A DNA stretch of 64,000 nt from Antiquaquibacter metalliresistens (GTDB lineage Bacteria; Actinomycetota; Actinomycetes; Actinomycetales; Microbacteriaceae). This document shows, in pieces, positions 54,582 to 62,201 of this stretch. The stretch covers positions 79,847 to 143,846 of the forward strand of contig NZ_JARGEM010000004.1 of assembly GCF_029211225.1 (NCBI RefSeq), written 5' to 3'. Below the pieces are notes generated by a model. The model did not search any database. It was not told the origin of the DNA and saw only the letters and a program-made list of their open reading frames with translations. Positions within the stretch are counted from its first letter, which is position 1; each line of letters begins with the position of its first letter. A program made the position numbers and the translations under genes.

Positions 54582-55559
54582 ATGGAAATTGCTGGAAAGC
54601 ACATCGTTGTCATCGGCGGTGCCGGCTTCATCGGAAGCCACGTCGTCGAGGAACTGCTCGCGACGGATGTGGGGCGGGTCACGGTCTATGACAACTTCGC
54701 TCGCGGGAAGCGCTCGAATATCGCAGCGCAGCTCAAGGACCCGCGGGCAAGTCTCTTCGCGGACGGTGGCGACGTGCGGGAGATCGATGTGCTCAACGCC
54801 GCGCTCAAGGATGCCGATGGGGTCATCGATCTCGCGGCGATGTGGCTGCTGCACTGCAAGGACTACCCGCGTACCGCGTTCGACGTGAACATCGCGGGCA
54901 CCTTCAACGTGCTTGAGGCCTGTGTCAACAACGACATCGAACGTCTGGTCTGGTCGAGCTCGGCGAGCGTCTATGGGGACGCCGTCGAGGTCCCCATGAC
55001 CGAGGAGCACCCGTTCAACAATCGCAACTTCTACGGCGCGACGAAGATCGCTGGCGAGGCGATGGCGCGTGCCTTCAATGATCGCTACGGGCTCGACTAT
55101 GTGGGATTGCGCTATATGAACGTCTACGGTCCGCACCAGGACCAGACTGCGGCCTACACCGGCGTGATCCCCATCATGCTGAACAAGATCGAGGCGAACG
55201 AAGCGCCCGTCATCAACGGTGACGGGTCCCAGGCCTACGACTTCGTCACTGCTAGGGATGTCGCCCGCGCCAACGTGCTCGCGCTTCGCAGCGATGCGAC
55301 TGACGAGTTCTACAACGTCGGGACGGGCGTACAGACGAGCATCAAGCAGTTGTGCGACCTCATCCTCGAGATGACTGGCTCCGATCTCACTGTCGAGTAC
55401 CGCCCGTACAGCTCGGAGGACAGCCGTCGCATGGTGCAGAACCGGATTGGCTCCACGGAGAAGGCCGAGCGCGATCTCGGATTCTTCTACCAGGACTCGC
55501 TCCGTGAGGGCCTTCAGGCCCTCATCGACTGGCGAGCGTCGAACCCCGGCATGGAATAA
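54582..55559 (+). CDS. NAD-dependent nucleotide-sugar epimerase/dehydratase (extended SDR)
   Basis: A 325-residue enzyme with IGGAGFIGSH (11-20), SSSASVYG and the catalytic YGATKIAGE. The body resembles UDP-glucose 4-epimerases and UDP-glucuronate 4-epimerases, though DLAAMWLLHCKDYP in place of the usual HLAA-type loop marks a subgroup seen with AsnB in glycan loci. The ATG is preceded by a 162-base gap with a possible -10 TAGAAT at 54480-54485. The following AsnB gene is 41 bases downstream. Confidence 0.83.
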   Translation: MEIAGKHIVVIGGAGFIGSHVVEELLATDVGRVTVYDNFARGKRSNIAAQLKDPRASLFADGGDVREIDVLNAALKDADGVIDLAAMWLLHCKDYPRTAFDVNIAGTFNVLEACVNNDIERLVWSSSASVYGDAVEVPMTEEHPFNNRNFYGATKIAGEAMARAFNDRYGLDYVGLRYMNVYGPHQDQTAAYTGVIPIMLNKIEANEAPVINGDGSQAYDFVTARDVARANVLALRSDATDEFYNVGTGVQTSIKQLCDLILEMTGSDLTVEYRPYSSEDSRRMVQNRIGSTEKAERDLGFFYQDSLREGLQALIDWRASNPGME

Positions 55560-55600
55560 GGCGTCGAGAGCGCTTCTGCTTCAACGAGAGGTACCAGTAC

Positions 55601-57484
55601 ATGTGCGGCATTGCCGGCGTTATCAACCTCAAGGGCGACGGGATTTCACCAGTCCTGCTCCGCGCCATGACCGATTCACTCGCGCACCGCGGTCCTGATG
55701 GCGAGGGCCACTGGATTCACGAGAACGTGGGGATCGGCCATCGGCGGCTGGCAATCATCGACCTCTCGCCCCTCGGCCACCAGCCGATGGTCTCGGCGGA
55801 CTCGCGCTACGTGCTGACGTTCAACGGAATGATCTACAACCACCGCGAGATCAGGGCAGAGCTCGAGGCGAGAGGCCATCGGTTCCGCGGTTCGAGCGAC
55901 ACGGAAGTCGTGCTCAACGCCCTGATCGAGTGGGGTCCGGAAGCGCTCAAGCGATTCAACGGCATGTTTGCGATCGGCTTCTATGACTCGGAGGAGCGGC
56001 GACTGCTGCTCGCTCGCGATCGTTACGGCATCAAGCCGCTGTACGTCAGCCAGCAGGGGGAGTTCTTCTCGTTCGGCTCGGAGCAGAAAGCAATTCTGGC
56101 TCGCACGAGCTTCGAACGACGGCTCGACAAGCCGGCTCTCATGGAGTACCTCACCTTCCAGAACATCCTGTCTCAGCGCACCTTGCTGGAGGACATCGAG
56201 CTGTTGCCGGCCGGGCACTTCGCGGTGCTCGATTTGAGATCGACCTCTCCTAGGCTCGCGCTCACCCAGTACTGGGACTTCGACTTCAGGGAGGAGAGCC
56301 CTGAGGCGAGCCACGAGGAGTACGTGGAGGAATTGGACAGACTGTTCTCGCAGGCGGTGAATCGTCAGTTGCTCAGTGACGTCGAGGTCGGAAGCTACCT
56401 CAGCGGTGGAATGGACAGTGGCTCCATCACCGCCGTCGCCTCGGGTTCGTTTCCCGGGATGAAGACATTCACCTGCGGGTTCGACCTCAGCAGTGCATCC
56501 GGAATGGAACTCGCTTTCGACGAGCGGGCGATGGCCGAGGCGATGTCGGCCGCATTCAAGACCGAGCAGTACGAGGTGGTCCTCAAGTCCGGCGACATGG
56601 AGCGATCACTCCCGGCGCTGGTACACCATCTCGAGGAGCCTCGGGTCGGCCAGAGCTACCCCAACTACTACGCGGCGCAGCTCGCGGGCAAGTTCGTGAA
56701 GGTCGTGCTCTCCGGTGCAGGCGGCGACGAGCTGTTCGGCGGCTACCCGTGGCGGTACTACCGCGCCACGAGCGCCCGCAACTTCGAAGACTATGTCGAC
56801 AGCTATTTCGACTACTGGCAGCGCCTCACATCGCCGGACGAGCTGAAGGGGCTCCTCACCCCGATCTGGGGGGCCGTATCCGGTGTCTCCACTCGCGACG
56901 TGTTCCGCAACGTCTACCCGGCACAGCCGAACGCGCTCGAGCGTCCGGAAGACTTCATCAATCAGTCGCTCTACTTCGAGGCGAAGACCTTCTTGCACGG
57001 TCTGCTGGTTGTCGAAGACAAGCTCTCCATGGCGCACGGGTTGGAGTCGAGGGTGCCGTTCCTCGACAACGACCTCGTCGATTTCGCGATGCGCGTGCCG
57101 GTCAAGTACAAGCTCAACAACCTCGCCGAGGTCGCGCGTCTCAATGAGAACGAGCCCGGTGCCAAGGCCGAGAAGTTCTTCCAGCGAACGAAAGATGGCA
57201 AGCAAATCCTGCGCGACGCGATGAGCCGACACATCCCGGAATCCGTCACCGGGCGCGCAAAGCAAGGCTTCTCTTCACCCGACGCGAGCTGGTTCAAGGG
57301 GGAGAGCATCGATTTCGTGCGCCGTCAGCTCGGCGGGTCAAGCCCTCTGTTCGACGTCCTCGACCGAGAGGCCGTCACCACTGCCCTTGAGTCGCACTTC
57401 ACAGGCAGGGAGAATCGTCGTCTGCTCGTGTGGGGCCTTCTCAGCCTGCATGAATGGCTCTCGCAAGTGCAGCCTTCCGCGTGA
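55601..57484 (+). CDS. asnB: AsnB-type amidotransferase (second copy, altered glutamine site)
   Basis: A 627-residue homologue with Cys2 nucleophile, RLAIIDLS, PP-loop YLSGGMDSGS (266-275) and GGDELFGGYPW. The usual NGEIYNH reads NGMIYNH here: the glutamine-binding Glu is Met77. The conserved aspartate of the SSDTEV segment (98-103) is kept. The protein may bind glutamine poorly or use ammonia, or may have a different donor. It is the only gene between an epimerase and a glycosyltransferase. It is as long as the first copy but clearly diverged. Activity is uncertain. Confidence 0.83.
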   Translation: MCGIAGVINLKGDGISPVLLRAMTDSLAHRGPDGEGHWIHENVGIGHRRLAIIDLSPLGHQPMVSADSRYVLTFNGMIYNHREIRAELEARGHRFRGSSDTEVVLNALIEWGPEALKRFNGMFAIGFYDSEERRLLLARDRYGIKPLYVSQQGEFFSFGSEQKAILARTSFERRLDKPALMEYLTFQNILSQRTLLEDIELLPAGHFAVLDLRSTSPRLALTQYWDFDFREESPEASHEEYVEELDRLFSQAVNRQLLSDVEVGSYLSGGMDSGSITAVASGSFPGMKTFTCGFDLSSASGMELAFDERAMAEAMSAAFKTEQYEVVLKSGDMERSLPALVHHLEEPRVGQSYPNYYAAQLAGKFVKVVLSGAGGDELFGGYPWRYYRATSARNFEDYVDSYFDYWQRLTSPDELKGLLTPIWGAVSGVSTRDVFRNVYPAQPNALERPEDFINQSLYFEAKTFLHGLLVVEDKLSMAHGLESRVPFLDNDLVDFAMRVPVKYKLNNLAEVARLNENEPGAKAEKFFQRTKDGKQILRDAMSRHIPESVTGRAKQGFSSPDASWFKGESIDFVRRQLGGSSPLFDVLDREAVTTALESHFTGRENRRLLVWGLLSLHEWLSQVQPSA

Positions 57485-57495
57485 CTAGCGCTGCG

Positions 57496-58902
57496 ATGAA
57501 GGTTCGTCATTTCGGGAACACAGCGAACAACGCGTTCTACAACGCCGTGCTCTTGAAGCGGTTCGCCGGGATCGAGTCGCAGCTGCCGATCGGCATGTTC
57601 GGGCTGTACCACGGCATCTCCGCCCCCTCGTGGGAGGTCGTCGACTTCGACGTACCCAGCGCGGAGTGGGTCAGCCAACCCGACTGGTCTGCGTTCCCGG
57701 AGGCGGTCGCCGTCAACGCTGAATACACCGACCTGCCAGCGCCTTCAACCGATGGAGGAGACACGGGCGCACTGTCGAGCGACTATCGATCGCCCAACGT
57801 TCTGCCGGGGCTACGCCGATGGGTGAACGCATCGCTGAACGGCAAAGCATGGGCACAGCCGCTCTTCGACTACCGCACACGCCAACAGCTGGCACGACGC
57901 ACTGAGATTGACCAGCCCGAGGGTCGGATCAACATACTGTACGGCGCCGATTCTCTGACGCACGTCAAGGCGCAGGCCTCCGGACCGACCGTCTGCGTCG
58001 AGCACGGCACGATCCGCTGGATCGGTGATGGCAGTGCCACACAGAAGCTCCTTCGGCGGGTCTACCGCGAGCAGGTTCAGCAGGCGAGGCACCTCTGGGT
58101 CACCAACCTCGACCCTCGAACACTCGAGATCGCTGAGGACCTCGTTCCTGGCAGATGGTCCGTGCTGCCGCACCCGTGGGTGCCGGACTCGCGCGTACCG
58201 TTCCCCGAAACGCCGCGCCGCCAAGAGCTTCTACAGCAGAGCGGTTCGGAGTCGCTTGTGCTTCTTCCGTCGAGCCAGAACTGGGCGAAGCATCACGACA
58301 AGGGGTCGATGAAGGCGCTGAGAGCTTTCGTCGAGCTGCGCCGCGCAGGGCGCGACGTGGGCCTGGTCGCTGTGGAATGGGGCCTACAGCTCGCCGAATC
58401 GAAGGCGTTCCTCGAGCAGGCCGGAGTGGCCGCGAATGTCGCCTGGGTACCTCCAATGGCGCGGTTCTCGCTGCAGCGCACGATGGCGAACGTCGACGTG
58501 GTCTGGGATCAATTCGGGTTGGAAGCATTCGGCGGCCTCGCCATGCGGGCAATGGAACAGGGGACACCGCTCATCAGCAGGGGGTTGGCGCCGATCGGGG
58601 AACGACTCATCGGCGGACCGGTGCCGTGGCGGCACGCGGCGACGACCGAGGACATCGTGGCAGAGACCGGCGCGGTGCTGGATGAGATCGCGCTCCAGGG
58701 TCGCGGCCGCGTCATTGAGCATTACCGTGCCCGGTACCGCAGTTGGCTGCTCGAGCGACACGATTCGAGGATCACCGCCGCTCTGCAACGCGAGGTCTAC
58801 ACCGGGATTCTCGATGGCTCGTGGGAGCCGGGCGCCGCGGTGCCCGGGCGGTGGGCGCAGCTGCTTTCTGAAGGACTTGGAGAGGACGGTTCATCCCGAT
58901 GA
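57496..58902 (+). CDS. GT-B-like glycosyltransferase of unrecognised family
   Basis: A 468-residue protein beginning KVRHFGNTANNAFYNAVLL, a start seen in actinobacterial surface-glycan glycosyltransferases. The C-terminal donor half has LLPSSQNWAKHHDKGSMKAL, WVPPMARFSLQRTMANVDVVWDQF and FGGLAMRAMEQGTPLIS, which resembles a GT4 donor loop. A GTG at 57481 overlapping the asnB stop (GTGA) is an alternative start that would add five residues; ATG is preferred because homologue-like sequence starts there. Overlaps the next gene by four bases. Confidence 0.75.
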   Translation: MKVRHFGNTANNAFYNAVLLKRFAGIESQLPIGMFGLYHGISAPSWEVVDFDVPSAEWVSQPDWSAFPEAVAVNAEYTDLPAPSTDGGDTGALSSDYRSPNVLPGLRRWVNASLNGKAWAQPLFDYRTRQQLARRTEIDQPEGRINILYGADSLTHVKAQASGPTVCVEHGTIRWIGDGSATQKLLRRVYREQVQQARHLWVTNLDPRTLEIAEDLVPGRWSVLPHPWVPDSRVPFPETPRRQELLQQSGSESLVLLPSSQNWAKHHDKGSMKALRAFVELRRAGRDVGLVAVEWGLQLAESKAFLEQAGVAANVAWVPPMARFSLQRTMANVDVVWDQFGLEAFGGLAMRAMEQGTPLISRGLAPIGERLIGGPVPWRHAATTEDIVAETGAVLDEIALQGRGRVIEHYRARYRSWLLERHDSRITAALQREVYTGILDGSWEPGAAVPGRWAQLLSEGLGEDGSSR

Positions 58903-59771
58903 AGACTGCCTTGGTGACCGGCGCGGCCGGCCTGCTCGGACGTGCCACGGTCGACGCTCTCGCGGACTCGGGTGTCGAGGTACACGCGCTCGTGCGCGGC
59001 AGTGATCAGGTATTCCGGGATGACGTGGTGTTCCACGTGATGGACCTTGCGAAGCCGATCGACACGGCGGCGCTTCCGGCGGCGGTGGATGCGATCTTCC
59101 ATCTGGCGCAGGCGCGCGAGTTCCGCGACTTCCCGGCTTCAGCACCGTCGGTGTTCGCGATCAATGTCGCGACGACGGCGTCGCTGCTCGACTACGCCTA
59201 CCGGGTCGGTTCGCGGAGCTTCGTCTACGCATCGAGCGGCGGTGTCTACCGTGGCCAACCCGGGGTGTCGCTCGTCGAGGATGCGCCCCTGCAGGGGCCA
59301 GCGGAGCTTGGCTATTATCTGGCGACCAAGCTGTCGAGCGAGAGCCTCGTCGACAGCTACTCCACACAGTTCATCACCGCGTCGCTGAGGTATTTCTTTA
59401 TCTACGGTGCCGGTCAGGCGCGCTCGATGCTGATCCCGCGGTTGTACGACCGCGTGTCCAATGGTGACCCCATCGCCCTGCAGGGGCCCGACGGCATGCG
59501 GATCAACCCGGTGCATGCTTCGGATGCCGCGGCCGCGACCATCGCCGCCGCGGACCTGGCCTCCAGCACGACGGTGAACATCGCCGGGCCCGAGACGATC
59601 TCGTTGCGCGAGATCGGGGAGTTGTTCGGGCGCGACAGCGGCCGGGAGCCGCAGTTCGAGCGTGGCGAGGGGATTGCGACCGATCTCGTGGCCTCGACCG
59701 CGCGCATGAGCGTACTGTTACGGACCCCCACCACCACCCTGGGCGGCGCGCTCGAAGATATCCGTGGCTGA
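58899..59771 (+). CDS. NAD-dependent epimerase/reductase (extended SDR)
   Basis: A 290-residue protein with TGAAGLLGRATV (6-17), ASSGGVYRG and the catalytic YYLATKLSSE. Slightly short for an extended SDR, and the C-terminal substrate lid is reduced. It is coupled to genes on both sides (ATGA before, TGATG after). Reaction unknown; a 4-keto-reductase or epimerase for the sugar transferred by the neighbouring enzymes is plausible. Confidence 0.8.
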   Translation: MKTALVTGAAGLLGRATVDALADSGVEVHALVRGSDQVFRDDVVFHVMDLAKPIDTAALPAAVDAIFHLAQAREFRDFPASAPSVFAINVATTASLLDYAYRVGSRSFVYASSGGVYRGQPGVSLVEDAPLQGPAELGYYLATKLSSESLVDSYSTQFITASLRYFFIYGAGQARSMLIPRLYDRVSNGDPIALQGPDGMRINPVHASDAAAATIAAADLASSTTVNIAGPETISLREIGELFGRDSGREPQFERGEGIATDLVASTARMSVLLRTPTTTLGGALEDIRG

Positions 59772-60919
59772 TGCGAGTCCTGCACCTGCCCACGACGGTG
59801 GGTGATCCGTCCGGCCTGAGTCGCCAGCTCAGGGCGCTCGGAATCGACTCGCACGTGTGGGCGATCAGCCAGAACTACCTCGACTACCCGGTCGATCGCG
59901 TGCTTGTGAACGAAGGCGATGGGCCCGTCGTCCGCCTCCTCAAGATGTTGAGCGCTGGACGCTACGTGTTCGGGCGGTGGGACGTCGTGCATTTCAACTA
60001 TGGCAGCACACTCTTCTCCCCCCTTCACACAGATTCGCGCTCCGGGGGTGGGCGGAACGTGCTCGCGGCGGCACTCAACGTCTTCGCGGCGGTGCTGCAA
60101 CGGGCGGAGCTCGGCATACTGCGCGCCCGTCGCATCCCGGTGTTCATTCACTACCAGGGGGATGACGCGCGCCAGGGTGACTACTCGTTGCAGCACTTCG
60201 AGATCAGCATCGCGACGCAAGTGCCGCGTGGCTACTACTCGCCGCGGACCGACAGGTGGAAACGACGCCAGATCAGGTTCATGGCCAAGCGCGCCGCGGG
60301 AATCTATGCCGTGAACCCGGATCTCATGAACGTGCTGCCGTCCTCAACGGTTTTCGTGCCCTATGGTCACATCGCGATACAAGACTGGACGCCGCGCTAC
60401 ACCCAGGCTGATCGCGAGAGATTGGTGTTCGCTCACGCCCCCAGCCACCGGAAGGTCAAGGGAACCGACCTGATCTTGGAGGCGCTCGAAGAGCTCGCCG
60501 CCGAGGGATATCGTTTCGACGTGGATCTCATCGAAGGCGTGAGCAACTCGACAGCGCTCGAGCGCTATGCGGACGCGGATGTCGTGATCGATCAGCTCTA
60601 CGCCGGCTGGTACGGCGGCGTCGCGCTCGAGGCCATGGCGTTGGGAAAGCCGGTGGTCGTCTACCTGCGCGAATCCGATTTCCGGTACTTGCCCCCCGAG
60701 ATGGCGGACGAACTCCCGTTCTTTCGGGCCACACCGGCCACCGTCAAAGCAGACCTGAGAAAGATCTTGGATACCCCACGCGAGGAACTCGTGACAAGGG
60801 CCAAGCGGAGCAGAGCGTTCGTCGAGCGTTGGCATGACCCGATCGAGATCTCCTCGAGAATCGCCGAAGACTACCGTCGAGCGGTTGGCCCCCGTCAGAG
60901 AACAGGAAGTGTGTCATGA
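59771..60919 (+). CDS. GT4-like glycosyltransferase
   Basis: A 382-residue protein with N-terminal VLHLPTTVGDPSGLSRQLRA and a central IHYQGDDARQGDY. The donor half has FAHAPSHRKVKGTDLILEAL, VIDQLYAGWYGGVALEAMALGKPVVVY with the glutamate of the donor-binding loop. This DQ-x-YAGWYG pattern is typical of actinobacterial capsule GT4 enzymes. Start overlaps the upstream stop by one base, stop overlaps the next start by four. Confidence 0.82.
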   Translation: MRVLHLPTTVGDPSGLSRQLRALGIDSHVWAISQNYLDYPVDRVLVNEGDGPVVRLLKMLSAGRYVFGRWDVVHFNYGSTLFSPLHTDSRSGGGRNVLAAALNVFAAVLQRAELGILRARRIPVFIHYQGDDARQGDYSLQHFEISIATQVPRGYYSPRTDRWKRRQIRFMAKRAAGIYAVNPDLMNVLPSSTVFVPYGHIAIQDWTPRYTQADRERLVFAHAPSHRKVKGTDLILEALEELAAEGYRFDVDLIEGVSNSTALERYADADVVIDQLYAGWYGGVALEAMALGKPVVVYLRESDFRYLPPEMADELPFFRATPATVKADLRKILDTPREELVTRAKRSRAFVERWHDPIEISSRIAEDYRRAVGPRQRTGSVS

Positions 60920-62097
60920 GCCCAAAGAGCGTCACCATCATCGGCGGCGGGATCATCGGACTCGCCCTGGCCCAGAGACTCACGTCCCAGGGCCTTGCCG
61001 TGACGGTGCTCGAGAAGGAGTCCCGTTGGGCGGCCCACCAGACTGGTCACAACTCTGGCGTCATCCACGCGGGTCCCTACTATAAGCCGGGATCGCTGAA
61101 AGCGACGATGTGCCTCGCCGGCAACCGATCGATGACGGCGTTCGCGCAGGAGCACGGCATCGCGTACGAGACCTGCGGCAAGCTGATCGTCGCGACCTCC
61201 GAGGCCGAGGTGCCCAGGCTCGAGGCGCTCGCTGCGCGCGCGAGTGCGAACGGCGTGACCTGCAGGCTGATCTCGATGGAGGAGGCGCACGAGTACGAGC
61301 CGCACGTCGGCGGCGTGCGCGCCCTGCGTGTCGAGAACACGGGCATCATCGACTACAAGGCGGTGTCGGCGAAGTTCGCCGAGCTGGCGGCGGAGGGCGG
61401 AGCGAACCTGATCCTGGGTACGCGGGCGCGGGCCATCCGCAGTTCCGACCGCGATGTCGTCGTCGAGCATGATCTGGGTGAGGTCACCTCTGACCTGCTG
61501 ATCAACGCCGCCGGGCTGCAAAGCGACAAGGTCGCGCGGCTCGCGGGGATGACCCCGACCGTGCAGATTGTGCCGTTCCGGGGCGAGTACTACGAACTGT
61601 CCACCGCAAGTGAGCACCTCGTGAACGGATTGATCTATCCCGTGCCGGATCCCGACATGCCGTTCCTGGGTGTGCACCTGACTCGGATGATCGACGGAAC
61701 CGTCCACGCGGGCCCGAATGCGGTGCTGGCGCTGTCACGTGAAGGCTACAAGTGGAGCACGGTATCACCGGGCGACCTGTTCAGAACCCTGACGTTCCCG
61801 GGATTCCTGAAGCTCGCGTCGGGCAACATCGGCACCGGCGCTCAGGAGATACTGCGTTCGTTCTCTAAGCGTCGCTTCGCTCGCGACCTGGCCCGGCTGG
61901 TCCCCGAGATCACGCCCGCGGACCTCGTGCCCTCGGGAGCGGGAGTGCGGGCGCAGGCAATCGGTCGTGACGGGAAGCTCGTCGACGATTTCGTGATCCA
62001 GCAGGATCGCAACCAGATTCACGTGCTGAACGCCCCGTCGCCAGCTGCGACGAGTTCGTTGGAGATCGCCCGCCACATCGCCTCTCTCGTGGCCTGA
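60916..62097 (+). CDS. lhgO: L-2-hydroxyglutarate oxidase-like FAD-dependent oxidoreductase
   Basis: A 393-residue DAO-family flavoenzyme. FAD motif IIGGGIIGLALAQRL (8-22), the family-specific HNSGVIHAGPYY (45-56) and PFRGEYYEL are clear matches to LhgO/YgaF, which oxidise L-2-hydroxyglutarate to 2-oxoglutarate with electrons passing to quinones. It is translationally coupled to a glycosyltransferase and is the last gene before a hairpin, an unusual place for this enzyme. Substrate could be a different 2-hydroxy acid or sugar acid in this context. Confidence 0.85.
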   Translation: MSPKSVTIIGGGIIGLALAQRLTSQGLAVTVLEKESRWAAHQTGHNSGVIHAGPYYKPGSLKATMCLAGNRSMTAFAQEHGIAYETCGKLIVATSEAEVPRLEALAARASANGVTCRLISMEEAHEYEPHVGGVRALRVENTGIIDYKAVSAKFAELAAEGGANLILGTRARAIRSSDRDVVVEHDLGEVTSDLLINAAGLQSDKVARLAGMTPTVQIVPFRGEYYELSTASEHLVNGLIYPVPDPDMPFLGVHLTRMIDGTVHAGPNAVLALSREGYKWSTVSPGDLFRTLTFPGFLKLASGNIGTGAQEILRSFSKRRFARDLARLVPEITPADLVPSGAGVRAQAIGRDGKLVDDFVIQQDRNQIHVLNAPSPAATSSLEIARHIASLVA

Positions 62098-62122
62098 TCT
62101 GCTCGATCTGCTGACGGCCCAC

Positions 62123-62147
62123 GGCCGGTCCTCACAGCGGACTGGCC
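62123..62147 (+). terminator. Hairpin at the end of the glycan operon
   Basis: A 9-bp stem (GGCCGGTCC at 62123-62131 with GGACTGGCC at 62139-62147, one G-U pair) with a 7-base loop, followed by TCTCTGCTGT. Lies 25 bases after the lhgO stop. Confidence 0.5.
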
Positions 62148-62201
62148 TCTCTGCTGTCAAGATAGGAACCCATGAGGGGTAATTCTCGTGGGGAGGCGAC
62201 C

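Noticed and set aside
53181..55136. A 651-codon minus-strand frame opposite the ABC exporter and epimerase
   Set aside because: Shadow frame; the plus strand has complete ATPase and SDR motifs.
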